DNA from: Desulfobacula sp964636495
Lineage (GTDB): Bacteria > Desulfobacterota > Desulfobacteria > Desulfobacterales > Desulfobacteraceae
Direction: 5' to 3'
Length of the DNA stretch: 64,000 bases
Assembly: GCA_964636495.1 (NCBI GenBank)
Contig: CAZWSL010000006.1
Location: 62,001 to 126,000 of the forward strand
This document shows positions 9,556 through 17,727 of this stretch, piece by piece; positions within the stretch are counted from its first letter, which is position 1; the number at the start of each line of letters is the position of its first letter. The position numbers were made by a program, and so were the translations under genes. A model generated the notes under the pieces. The model worked only from the letters and a program-made list of their open reading frames with translations. It was not told where the DNA came from and made no database searches.

Positions 9556-11331
9556 ATGAGTTTAACACTATGGACGTACTTAGTAGTCGGGGCTACATTT
9601 GCTCTTTACATTATTATTGCGATTAAATCCACAGCAAAAGACACCGGTGACTTTTACGTTGCCTCCAAAGGTGTTCATCCTGTCCTCAATGGTATGGCTA
9701 CAGGTGCTGACTGGATGTCTGCTGCTTCTTTTATATCCATGGCAGGCCTAATCGCATTTCTGGGTTATGATGCATCTGTTTATCTAATGGGGTGGACAGG
9801 AGGTTACTGCCTTCTTGCCATGCTGCTTGCACCATATCTTAGGAAGTTTGGAAAATTTACCGTTTCAGAGTTTATCGGAGAGCGATATTACTCTACAACT
9901 GCAAGAATGGTAGCTGTACTCTGTCTTGTAACTGCATCTGTAACCTACGTTATCGGCCAGATGAAGGGTATTGGAGTTGTTTTTTCCAGATCCCTTGGTG
10001 TCTCCTTTGAAATGGGGATATTCATCGGTATGATAATCGTTTTTATCTATGCTGTTTTCGGTGGTATGAAAGGTGTTACCAATACCCAGATCGCACAATA
10101 CTGTGTTCTTATATTTGCATATACAGTTCCTGCTATATTTATATCTCTCACACTCACAGGAATGCCTATTCCACAGTTCGGGCTCGGCAGCTCCATGGCT
10201 GACGGAAGCGGGACAGCACTTCTTACCAAACTTGATACGATTCTGGTGGAATTAGGGTTTGCAGAATATACGGCCCAGAAGATGTCAACGACAAATATGC
10301 TTTTCCTGACAATGTCGCTGATGATCGGTACTGCAGGCCTTCCCCATGTTATCATGCGTTTCTTTACAGTACCTAAAGTAAAGGATGCCCGCGCATCTGC
10401 CGGCTGGGCACTTGTTTTTATCGCAATCCTCTACACAACAGCACCAGCAGTTGGAGCCATGGCAAGAATGAACCTTATGGATACCATTCAGGTAGGTGCA
10501 GTTGGAGCACCTGATGGAAACATAAAATACTCAGATGTACCGCAATGGTTTAAAAGCTGGGAAAAAACAGGTCTTTTAAAATTTGAAGATAAAAATGGTG
10601 ACGGCAGAATTCAGTACTACGATGAAAAAGGTCTTGGTGACAAAGCGACCGCATTTGGATGGAAAGGTAATGAAATGATGAAGGTTGACAGGGATATAAT
10701 GGTTCTTGCCAATCCTGAAATTGCCGGACTGCCCAACTGGGTCATTGCACTGGTAACAGCAGGTGGTATTGCAGCTGCGCTCTCAACTGCTGCAGGACTT
10801 CTGCTTGCAATTGCCACAGCAATTTCCCATGATGTTCTAAAAGGGTGGCTAATGCCTAATATCAATGATAAACAGGAGTTGATGTACTCCCGAATTGCCA
10901 TTGCAGGAGCTATTGTCGTAGCAGGTTATCTGGGGTTGAACCCGCCTGGTTTTGCAGCTCAGGTTGTGGCCCTTGCCTTTGGTCTGGCAGCATCTTCCAT
11001 TTTCCCGGCTATCATGATGGGTATCTTCTCTAAAAAGATAAACAACAGAGGTGCTGTAGCCGGAATGCTCGCTGGTCTCGGTTCAACACTCTTATATATC
11101 TTTATCTACAAAGGCTGGTTTTTCTTCCCTGCAACAGCAATGCTTGCAGATATCCCCGCCAACCATCTGTTTGGAATCAAACCCCAGGCATTTGGTTTTG
11201 TCGGCGCATGTATTAACTTTATAGTCGCCTATGTTGTTGCCGGTATGACAGATCCACCTCCACAGAGAATACAGGATCTTATTGAAGACATCCGTGTTCC
11301 AAAAGGTTCTGGCGGAGCAGTTGATCACTAA
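9556..11331 (+). CDS. Sodium:solute symporter, VC_2705-like (probable acetate/carboxylate uptake)
   Basis: This is a 591-residue polytopic membrane protein of the SSS family, with around a dozen hydrophobic segments and the typical GADWMSAASF region near the N-terminus. A soluble insertion of roughly 65 residues (about 315-380) interrupts the transmembrane core. It contains a canonical 12-residue EF-hand loop beginning at D345 (DKNGDG, with I at position 8 and D at position 12), which suggests calcium binding. A good ribosome site (AAGGAG) precedes the ATG. Its linkage to DUF4212 and to divergent acs supports acetate or propionate as substrate; this is inference. Two hairpins follow the gene. 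Confidence 0.9.
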   Translation: MSLTLWTYLVVGATFALYIIIAIKSTAKDTGDFYVASKGVHPVLNGMATGADWMSAASFISMAGLIAFLGYDASVYLMGWTGGYCLLAMLLAPYLRKFGKFTVSEFIGERYYSTTARMVAVLCLVTASVTYVIGQMKGIGVVFSRSLGVSFEMGIFIGMIIVFIYAVFGGMKGVTNTQIAQYCVLIFAYTVPAIFISLTLTGMPIPQFGLGSSMADGSGTALLTKLDTILVELGFAEYTAQKMSTTNMLFLTMSLMIGTAGLPHVIMRFFTVPKVKDARASAGWALVFIAILYTTAPAVGAMARMNLMDTIQVGAVGAPDGNIKYSDVPQWFKSWEKTGLLKFEDKNGDGRIQYYDEKGLGDKATAFGWKGNEMMKVDRDIMVLANPEIAGLPNWVIALVTAGGIAAALSTAAGLLLAIATAISHDVLKGWLMPNINDKQELMYSRIAIAGAIVVAGYLGLNPPGFAAQVVALAFGLAASSIFPAIMMGIFSKKINNRGAVAGMLAGLGSTLLYIFIYKGWFFFPATAMLADIPANHLFGIKPQAFGFVGACINFIVAYVVAGMTDPPPQRIQDLIEDIRVPKGSGGAVDH

Positions 11332-11350
11332 AAAATAACAGATAAAAAAT

Positions 11351-11377
11351 ATATGCAGCAGCAGGAGTGCTGCATAT
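11351..11377 (+). terminator. First of two stem-loops after the symporter gene
   Basis: A perfect 10-bp stem (11351-11360 with 11368-11377) encloses a 7-base loop, 20 bases past the stop. It has no U tract, so it is more likely an mRNA 3'-end stabilising hairpin in front of the real terminator. Confidence 0.5.
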
Positions 11378-11393
11378 GCAGTACCTAAAGATT

Positions 11394-11430
11394 AAAAGGC
11401 TGTTTCTTTTTATAGAAACGGCCTTTTAAT
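11394..11430 (+). terminator. Rho-independent terminator of the DUF4212/symporter operon
   Basis: A 14-bp stem with one G-U pair (11394-11407 with 11414-11427) surrounds a 6-base loop. The descending arm ends in TTTT. It is the clear end of the operon. Confidence 0.8.
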
Positions 11431-11578
11431 TTCTCTTCCACTGATATTCATACTTTTTAAAAGTAAACAGTGCGTTTTTAAAGTTTAAAATGCACAGATA
11501 TGCTTGTATTCTGACTGCATGTGAATTATGATGATCGCTAAACCATGATTCATCAACGTCATAATATGGAGAGAGAAT

Positions 11579-12232
11579 ATGAAAAATCCCATTGATAACT
11601 ACTGGAACCTCAAGCTTGAATCGGTAAAAGAGAATCTTGAAAAAAATAATTTTAAAGTGTTTATAGCACCTGACGCAGAATCAGCCAAAAATATTGCTTT
11701 AAACGATATAATACCACAGCTTGATGTGAAAACGATATCCTGGGGAGGATCGGTGTCATTCATTGAAACAGGCCTTTTCCATGAGCTCAATGCAAATGAG
11801 AATCTTAAGATCCTGAACACCTTTAACAAAAATTTGAAACCAGAAGAGATGCTGGAGTTAAGACGGCAGTCCTTGCTGGTTGATCTTTTTGTAACAGGCA
11901 CCAATGCCGTTACCCAGTCAGGCCATCTTGTAAACCTTGATATGGTTGGTAACAGGGTTGCTGCAATCATGTGGGGACCTAAACATGTATTGCTGATTAT
12001 TGGAAGAAATAAAATATGCCAGGATCTTGAAGAGGCAATGCTCAGGGTTAAAAACTATGCTGCTGTGGTTAACACGATGAGACTTGATAAAAAAACACCC
12101 TGTGTAAAAACAGGAATATGTCACGACTGCAAAAGCCCTGATAGAATATGCAACTATTGGACAATAACAGAAAAAAGTTTTATAAAAGAGAGGATAAAGA
12201 TTATCCTTGTAAATGAAGATTTAGGATTTTAA
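11579..12232 (+). CDS. LUD-domain (LutC/YkgG-like) protein
   Basis: The protein has 217 residues of the LUD (formerly DUF162) family, related to LutC/YkgG of lactate utilisation but here standing alone, without LutA or LutB. The core carries SWGGSVSF and the conserved TGTNAVTQSG stretch. A C-terminal cysteine cluster with PC, then GICHDC, then ICNYW could bind a metal. Many anaerobes carry such solitary LUD proteins of unknown function. It is separated by three bases from the DUF166-like selenoprotein gene, so the two are cotranscribed and may share a pathway. Confidence 0.85.
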   Translation: MKNPIDNYWNLKLESVKENLEKNNFKVFIAPDAESAKNIALNDIIPQLDVKTISWGGSVSFIETGLFHELNANENLKILNTFNKNLKPEEMLELRRQSLLVDLFVTGTNAVTQSGHLVNLDMVGNRVAAIMWGPKHVLLIIGRNKICQDLEEAMLRVKNYAAVVNTMRLDKKTPCVKTGICHDCKSPDRICNYWTITEKSFIKERIKIILVNEDLGF

Positions 12233-12235
12233 CAG

Positions 12236-12862
12236 ATGCAGAAAATAGTGGTTTTCCAGCAAAATGGATCAGGGCTCAGTAAAATTGAAGGTATTCATAA
12301 ATTTGGTGATAAACAGTTTTCTATTCATACCTTTGATATTGATGAACCATTGCCCATGGTACTTGACGACACATCCCCCTTCTTACCGGAAAAAATAGAT
12401 GCTGATATTGTTCTTGATTTTTTAAAACATAGAGATCTGAGTGATGATTTGAGTCTGTTGTGTAAAAAACTGGACATTCCCGTAATTGCTTCAGGAAAAA
12501 AAATAACAACAGGCAACGCTATCTGTTCTCCCACATGATGCACGCTTTCAAGGCAGGTCTGCCTTGGCGATTATGGTAATCTTTTTGGTGCACCTGAAAT
12601 TAAAGTGTATCTGGATAAAGAGACAATTACCCGGATTTCAGTGTTAAGAGGCGCACCATGCGGTGCAACATGGAATGCAGCAGAAAAGATCAGGGAGATG
12701 CCAGTGGAACTGGCTTTGACACGATTCGGTCTTGAAGTGCAGTTTTTCTGTACAGCAGATCCTGCCTCCTGGGATCCGATATGGGGTAAAAGCCCGGTTC
12801 ATGTTGCTGCAGATATTCATGCCTCTGCATTAAAACTTGCATTGAAAAAGGCTGTTTCATAA
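12236..12862 (+). CDS. DUF166-like protein, predicted selenoprotein (in-frame UGA read as selenocysteine)
   Basis: A single frame runs from the ATG at 12236 to the TAA at 12862, interrupted only by TGA at 12536-12538. Both sides are well conserved in character: the N-terminal 100 residues fit the start of the DUF166/COG1810 family, and the C-terminal part carries VLRGAPCGATW, a hallmark of that family as I recall it. The predicted product is 208 residues with Sec101 directly followed by Cys102 (Sec-Cys-Thr-Leu) at a place where I recall adjacent cysteines in the family. A hairpin of bacterial SECIS type begins 4 bases after the UGA. AGGA at 12223-12226 is the ribosome site. The biochemical function of DUF166 is unknown; a Sec-Cys pair next to other cysteines suggests redox or metal chemistry. 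The alternative is a pseudogene with a nonsense mutation. Confidence 0.85.
12536..12569 (+). promoter_or_regulatory. Sec UGA codon and bacterial SECIS hairpin
   Basis: UGA lies at 12536-12538. The apical stem 12549-12555 pairs perfectly with 12560-12566 and presents GGTC, or the six-base loop AGGTCT if the last pair is open. An outer stem CGC/GCG (12543-12545 with 12567-12569) is separated from it by a 5'-side TTT bulge. From memory, the apical ten bases GCAGGTCTGC are the same as in the E. coli fdhF SECIS, and the 17-base distance from UGA to GGTC is almost the same as there (18). SelB would recognise the loop and the bulge. Confidence 0.88.
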
Positions 12863-12915
12863 CCCTCTGTTAAAATATGAGATTTCAATATTCAAATCAG
12901 GTTTTTTTAATGTGG

Positions 12916-13209
12916 TCAATATCTGATCTCAAATTGATAAAAATTTTCTGCTTCTTTCGCGGATTGCTGAAGTTTTTCAACTTTAACCTTGTCTACTTTA
13001 GATGCTGCCGGACCTCTGTTGCACCATTTAATCATTTCATCAACCACAGCTGGATCACCTTTAATCACCGCTTCTACAGATCCGCTGACAAGATTTTTTA
13101 CAAATCCGGTGATACCCAGACAGTCCGCTGTTTTTTTGGTTTCAGCCCTGAAAAACACTCCCTGGACTCTTCCGCTTATAGTCAGTTTTACCACTATATT
13201 CTCTGACAT
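12916..13209 (-). CDS. acyP: Acylphosphatase, probable internal translation start within the dinB frame
   Basis: The 97 residues from the internal ATG at 13209 correspond to a full-length acylphosphatase. Its catalytic arginine lies in GRVQGVFFR and its asparagine in GFVKN. The AAAGGAGGG stretch (13223-13215) is 5 bases from this ATG and is far stronger than needed by chance. It may be produced independently, in addition to being the C-terminal part of the polymerase frame; which product dominates cannot be decided from sequence. Confidence 0.65.
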   Translation of the reverse strand: MSENIVVKLTISGRVQGVFFRAETKKTADCLGITGFVKNLVSGSVEAVIKGDPAVVDEMIKWCNRGPAASKVDKVKVEKLQQSAKEAENFYQFEIRY

Positions 13210-14382
13210 ATTTTCCCTCCTTTTCCCCGCTTTGGTTAAAGATGCTTTATTGATGGCTGAGCTGCCAAATTTTTTTGATATTAAATCAACGGCGGAATCG
13301 ACTGCTTCCCACTGTTTGTCATCTTCTCCAGGATCAGTTATCAACTGCATCTGTATGGGATGACCTCTCTTTTGAAGTGCAGAGACTCCAACGCCAATAA
13401 GTCTTATTTTTTTTTTTAATTTGATCTTTTTATATAAAGAGAGTGCCTGGTTAAAAATAGATGCAGAGGAGCTGACAGGAGAGGACAGGCTGATGCTTCT
13501 TGTTATCTGTGAAAAATTTGAAAATTTAAGTTTTAAAAATACATTTCTGCATACCAGATCTTTTTTTCTTAAAATTCTGCCAACAATCTGGGTTCTTTCA
13601 AGTATGATATTTTTTACCTCTTTAAAATTATCAATATCGCTGGAGAGTGTTACCTCGCTTGAAATTGATTTCCTTATATAACTGGTTTCAACCCTGGATT
13701 TATCAATACCGCTGGATAACTCCATCAGCCTTGTCCCCATTTTTCCAAACTTGCTGGTTAAAACCGGAAGAGAGAATTTTTTAACATCTCCAAGCGTTCT
13801 GATCTGGAGCTGATGCATATTTTTCATTGAACTTTTTCCAATCCCCGGCACTTTGCCTATTGGCAGAGCAGATATAAAATCACTTACAGAAGATTCTGGA
13901 ACAATAGTCAGACCATCAGGCTTATTCATATCTGATGCAATTTTTGATAAAAATTTCATTGGCGCTATTCCAATGGAGCAGGTGAGAGATAAGTGATCAT
14001 AAATATCTTTTTTAATCGTAATTGCAATTTGCCTGAATGAGCCAAACAGTCTTTCACAGCCGGAAATATCCAGGTATGCTTCATCAATGGATACCTGCTC
14101 GAGCAGGGGTGAAAACCGGGCAAGAATCTTCATTATTTTTTTGGATTCTGCCTGATATTTTTTTTTGTTAACCGGAACTATTTCAAGATGATCACACAAT
14201 TGCAAGGCTTTATATACAGGCATTGCAGATCCAATCCCGAATTTTCTTGCTTCATAGCTTGCAGTTGCTACAACACTTCTTTTAGATCTGCCTGAAATAA
14301 TAACGGGTTTGTCTTTCAGATCTGGATTGTCTCTCTGTTCAATGGCTGCAAAAAAAGCATCCATATCAATATGCAGAATCAT
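12916..14382 (-). CDS. dinB: DNA polymerase IV (DinB) in frame with a C-terminal acylphosphatase
   Basis: The 488-residue frame holds two proteins. Residues 1 to about 390 are a Y-family translesion polymerase, with MDAFFAAIE at the N-terminus, the catalytic SIDEAYLDIS, a helix-hairpin-helix region (LPIGKVPGIGKSS) and a little-finger domain. Residues 392-488 form a complete acylphosphatase, with GRVQGVFFR (catalytic arginine) and GFVKN (catalytic asparagine). No stop separates them. However, the acylphosphatase begins with its own Met preceded by a strong ribosome site (13215-13223), so it may be made both as a fusion tail and as a separate 97-residue enzyme. The polymerase acts in DNA damage tolerance; acylphosphatase hydrolyses acyl phosphates such as acetyl phosphate, and no functional link between them is obvious. 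Confidence 0.88.
   Translation of the reverse strand: MILHIDMDAFFAAIEQRDNPDLKDKPVIISGRSKRSVVATASYEARKFGIGSAMPVYKALQLCDHLEIVPVNKKKYQAESKKIMKILARFSPLLEQVSIDEAYLDISGCERLFGSFRQIAITIKKDIYDHLSLTCSIGIAPMKFLSKIASDMNKPDGLTIVPESSVSDFISALPIGKVPGIGKSSMKNMHQLQIRTLGDVKKFSLPVLTSKFGKMGTRLMELSSGIDKSRVETSYIRKSISSEVTLSSDIDNFKEVKNIILERTQIVGRILRKKDLVCRNVFLKLKFSNFSQITRSISLSSPVSSSASIFNQALSLYKKIKLKKKIRLIGVGVSALQKRGHPIQMQLITDPGEDDKQWEAVDSAVDLISKKFGSSAINKASLTKAGKRRENMSENIVVKLTISGRVQGVFFRAETKKTADCLGITGFVKNLVSGSVEAVIKGDPAVVDEMIKWCNRGPAASKVDKVKVEKLQQSAKEAENFYQFEIRY
13207..13223 (-). promoter_or_regulatory. Strong internal ribosome binding site at the dinB/acylphosphatase junction
   Basis: On the minus strand AAAGGAGGG (13223-13215) is followed by five bases and ATG (13209-13207). 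The site is itself translated as linker residues of the polymerase frame (K-R-R-E-N before Met392). Confidence 0.65.
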
Positions 14383-14680
14383 CTGTTAAATCACTTTCTG
14401 GGTCTCCACCACTGACGATAATGCTATATGACATTGTTTTAAAGGTCAAGACCGGATTTATCAAACTGCAGACAGGCTGCATCTTATAAAAACCTGTACC
14501 AGAGAGGGCAGCAGCAGACAATAATATGGTTTTATGGTAAAGATTCAGTGAATAACGACGAGTTTGCTAAAACGGCGATTTGATTGAACCGGAAAAGAAG
14601 CATTGATCAATTACGGGTTAATCTGATAAAACAGTATGAGATTTCAAGGAAACAGCAATTTTAAAAAATCGGGGAAAAAA

Positions 14681-16546
14681 ATGAAACCTGGAACAGTCTG
14701 CATAACGTTTTTCTTATTGATATTTATTTTTCTTCAAGCCTGTCAGAACAATCCTGAAAATAAAGAACAGGATATGGAACAGAAAACCATTACTGTACCT
14801 GACAGAAAAAAAGAGTATGTACCTCTTCCTGACAATGTGAAATGGCTGACCAATGACTCAGATCCGGTTTTTTCCTCTGATAAAGCTGTTAAAGGAGGTG
14901 TGCTGCAGTCTGGCATTGCAAGTTTTCCCATGACGTTCAGGGTTGTTGGGCCGGATTCAAACAGCTCCTTCAGATCAGCTATTCTGGACAATCAATTATC
15001 CTTGATCAACATTCATCCGAATACCCACAATATTCTTCCGGAGCTTGCAACACACTGGGCTTTTGGTGACGATAAAAAAACCATCTATTTCAAGCTTGAT
15101 AAGGATGCTGTATGGTCAGACGGTAAACCTGTCACAGCATGGGATTATGTTTATACCCTGGAATTCATGCGCTCAGAGCATATCATTGCCCCCTGGTATA
15201 ATGACTATTACACAAAGGAAATAGAGAAAGTTATTGTTTATGACGATTATACCATTGGTGTAAAAAGTACTAAAGCGGCACCTGATCTTCACCTTAAAAT
15301 AGGAATTTCTCCTACTCCTGAGCACTTTTTTGGAAAGCTGGATAAAGAGTTTGTTCAAAAATATAATTGGAGAGTTGTTCCCAATACAGGTGCTTATCAG
15401 TTAAATGATTTTAAAAAGGGCAAATTTGTCAAATTTAAACGAAAAAAAGAGTGGTGGGCAAAAGATAAAAAATATTTTAAAAACCGTTTTAATGCAGATT
15501 ATATTGTTTTTGACGTAATAAGAGATGTCAATTTACAGTGGGAATATTTTAAAAAAGGCAAGCTTGATGCATTTGGACTCACCATGCCAAAATATTGGCA
15601 TGGTAAATCAGATATTTCACTGTTTAAGGATGGATACATTAATAAAATCTGGTTTTTCAATGATATGGAGAGATCTGCCCAGGGTATGTGGCTGAATCAG
15701 GATAAACCTGTTTTCAGACAGAGAGAGCTGTGTTATGCATTTGCCCATGCAATGAACATAGAAAAAGTTATTAATAAAGTGTTAAGAAAGGATTATTTCA
15801 GACTGCCTCAGGCTTTTTCCGGATATGGAAAATATACCAATAATGAGATTAAACCGAGAAAATTTGATATTGGCAGGGTGAATCTGCTTATGACAGATGC
15901 AGGATGGTCAAGAGGAAGTGACGGTATCTGGAATAAGAGTGGAGAGAGATTTTCCGTCAAAGTGACCTACGCCAGTGAAGAGCATACTCCAAGGCTGGTC
16001 GTGTTGAAAGAGGATGCCTTGAAAGCAGGAGTTGAACTTCTTCTTGAAAGACTTGATCCCTCTGCAGTCTTTAAAAAAATACTTGAAAAAAAACATGACG
16101 TCGCATGGATGGGATGGAGTACCAGTATGAGACCTTCCTACTGGCAGGGATGGCACTCTGACAATGCCCACAAACCCCAGACCAACAACATCACCAATAC
16201 GGATCTTCCCCTTTTAGACCGTTTGATTGAAAAATACAGGGCAGGCCTGCTGGAGGAAGAGCGGATTGAATTATCAAAAAGAATACAGAGTGTTATTCAT
16301 GAAACAGGCGCTTTTGTGCCTACATTCATGGTTCCATATGTGAGAGCAGGTTACTGGAGATGGGTTCAACTGCCGGATTTTCATGGTACAAGGCGCTCTG
16401 AAACTCTTTTTGATCCATTTTCAACCACTACAGGAGGACTATTCTGGATTGATGCAGAAAAAAAAGAAGAGACGTTAAAGGCAGTGAAAGAGGGTGTAAA
16501 ATTTGATCCTGTTGTTATTAAAAATGATACGTTCAGATTGAGGTAG
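14681..16546 (+). CDS. Peptide ABC transporter substrate-binding lipoprotein (SBP_bac_5; YejA-like)
   Basis: The protein has about 621 residues. I choose the ATG at 14681 because it gives a clean lipoprotein signal, with a hydrophobic stretch ending in LQAC. It also has a GGGG ribosome site 6 bases upstream, whereas the longer start at 14636 has none. The body is a family-5 solute-binding protein. Its TTWAF/ATHWAF-type region and WSDGKPVTAWDYV are the usual signature, and overall it resembles YejA, the binding protein of an oligopeptide and microcin C importer. It would sit on the outer face of the inner membrane. An ATPase gene follows after 6 bases, but the two permease genes expected between them are missing. 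Confidence 0.87.
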   Translation: MKPGTVCITFFLLIFIFLQACQNNPENKEQDMEQKTITVPDRKKEYVPLPDNVKWLTNDSDPVFSSDKAVKGGVLQSGIASFPMTFRVVGPDSNSSFRSAILDNQLSLINIHPNTHNILPELATHWAFGDDKKTIYFKLDKDAVWSDGKPVTAWDYVYTLEFMRSEHIIAPWYNDYYTKEIEKVIVYDDYTIGVKSTKAAPDLHLKIGISPTPEHFFGKLDKEFVQKYNWRVVPNTGAYQLNDFKKGKFVKFKRKKEWWAKDKKYFKNRFNADYIVFDVIRDVNLQWEYFKKGKLDAFGLTMPKYWHGKSDISLFKDGYINKIWFFNDMERSAQGMWLNQDKPVFRQRELCYAFAHAMNIEKVINKVLRKDYFRLPQAFSGYGKYTNNEIKPRKFDIGRVNLLMTDAGWSRGSDGIWNKSGERFSVKVTYASEEHTPRLVVLKEDALKAGVELLLERLDPSAVFKKILEKKHDVAWMGWSTSMRPSYWQGWHSDNAHKPQTNNITNTDLPLLDRLIEKYRAGLLEEERIELSKRIQSVIHETGAFVPTFMVPYVRAGYWRWVQLPDFHGTRRSETLFDPFSTTTGGLFWIDAEKKEETLKAVKEGVKFDPVVIKNDTFRLR

Positions 16547-16552
16547 ATTATT

Positions 16553-17533
16553 GTGGATGATCAGATTATTTTTACATTAAAAGATCTTGTGGTTGAATTT
16601 ACGACTGAATCCGGTGTTGTAAAGGCTGTTGACAGAGTCGGTTTCCAGTTGAAAAAAGGGAAAATACTCGGTATTGCAGGTGAATCTGGATGTGGAAAAA
16701 GTGTTACCGCACTCAGTATTATGAGACTGCTGCCCAAACCTGCCGCCAGAATTGTACAGGGAATGGCTCTGTTTCAGGATAAGAATATTTTTGAACTGGA
16801 GGTGGAGAAAATGCACAATATCAGGGGTAGAAAAATATCCATGATTTTTCAGGAGCCAATGACTGCCCTGAATCCTGTGCATCATATCGGAAAACAGATG
16901 ATGGAGGTATACAGACTCCATTTCCCTCAATTGTCTTCCAGGGAGATGAAAGCTTCATCCATAAAAATGCTTGAAAAAGTAGGCATACCGGATCCTGGAA
17001 AAATGATAAAAAAATATCCTCATCAGCTGTCAGGGGGAATGAGGCAGAGAGTGATGATTGCAATGTCACTGGCCTGCGAACCGGATATCCTTATTGCTGA
17101 CGAACCCACTACAGCGCTTGATGTTACCATTCAGGCCCAGATTCTTGATTTGATAAAGTCCATACAGAAGAAATCCGGCATGTCTGTTATCTTAATTACC
17201 CATGATCTCGGGGTAATTGCAGAAAACTGTCATGATGTCGTTGTCATGTATGCAGGCAGAACAGTGGAGAAAGCAGAGGTTAAACAACTATTCAACAATC
17301 CGCAGCATCCTTATTCAAAGGGACTTCTCTCGTCCATTCCACAGCTTGCAGAAAAATCTAAAACCGCTCTTCCAACAATTCGTGGACATGTTCCTTCCCT
17401 GTTTGATATGCCTGACGGGTGCCGGTTTTCTGATCGCTGTCCCCAGGTTGAAAAAAAATGTATCATAAAGACTCCTGAAGAGCAGAGTGTCGGGTATAAT
17501 CATACCATTGCCTGTTATTCAGCCTGTAAATAA
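16553..17533 (+). CDS. Oligopeptide ABC transporter ATP-binding protein (OppD/DppD type)
   Basis: The protein has 326 residues starting at GTG, with GAGG about 9 bases upstream. It has Walker A GESGCGKS, signature LSGGMRQR, Walker B ILIADEPT, and the OppD-type C-terminal cysteine region CRFSDRCPQVEKKC, which in relatives binds an iron-sulfur cluster. It energises peptide uptake together with the OppF-like protein encoded at 18.1-19.1 kb. It is cotranscribed with the binding-protein gene. A small hairpin (17540-17554) and a second terminator-like hairpin follow. Confidence 0.92.
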   Translation: MDDQIIFTLKDLVVEFTTESGVVKAVDRVGFQLKKGKILGIAGESGCGKSVTALSIMRLLPKPAARIVQGMALFQDKNIFELEVEKMHNIRGRKISMIFQEPMTALNPVHHIGKQMMEVYRLHFPQLSSREMKASSIKMLEKVGIPDPGKMIKKYPHQLSGGMRQRVMIAMSLACEPDILIADEPTTALDVTIQAQILDLIKSIQKKSGMSVILITHDLGVIAENCHDVVVMYAGRTVEKAEVKQLFNNPQHPYSKGLLSSIPQLAEKSKTALPTIRGHVPSLFDMPDGCRFSDRCPQVEKKCIIKTPEEQSVGYNHTIACYSACK

Positions 17534-17605
17534 TTTTTTCCTGTAAAAAACAGGTTTATTTAAAATAATCCTTGATTTTTTAATTTAAAGGCAATATGAC
17601 CTAAC

Positions 17606-17630
17606 AAAGCCTTTGATGAGAAAGGTTTTT
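17606..17630 (+). terminator. Terminator-like hairpin in front of the cold-shock gene
   Basis: A 9-bp stem with one G-U pair (17606-17614 with 17621-17629) surrounds a 6-base loop and ends in TTTTT. It is 70-90 bases after the OppD-type gene and about 100 before the cold-shock ATG. It may terminate the upstream unit or act in the long leader of the cold-shock mRNA. Confidence 0.5.
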
Positions 17631-17727
17631 GCAGTTTCGTTCTAAAGGGAAGACCCAGTTTTTTCAGTGGCAGTACCCAAAAGTTTGAAACTATTACTAT
17701 TTATTTTAAATCAAGGAGATTGTCACA

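Noticed and set aside
12536..12538. Ordinary nonsense mutation or sequencing error splitting the DUF166-like gene
   Set aside because: The frame is the same on both sides, the next codon is Cys, and an almost exact SECIS hairpin lies at the right distance. Chance occurrence of all three is unlikely, although homologue alignment is still needed.
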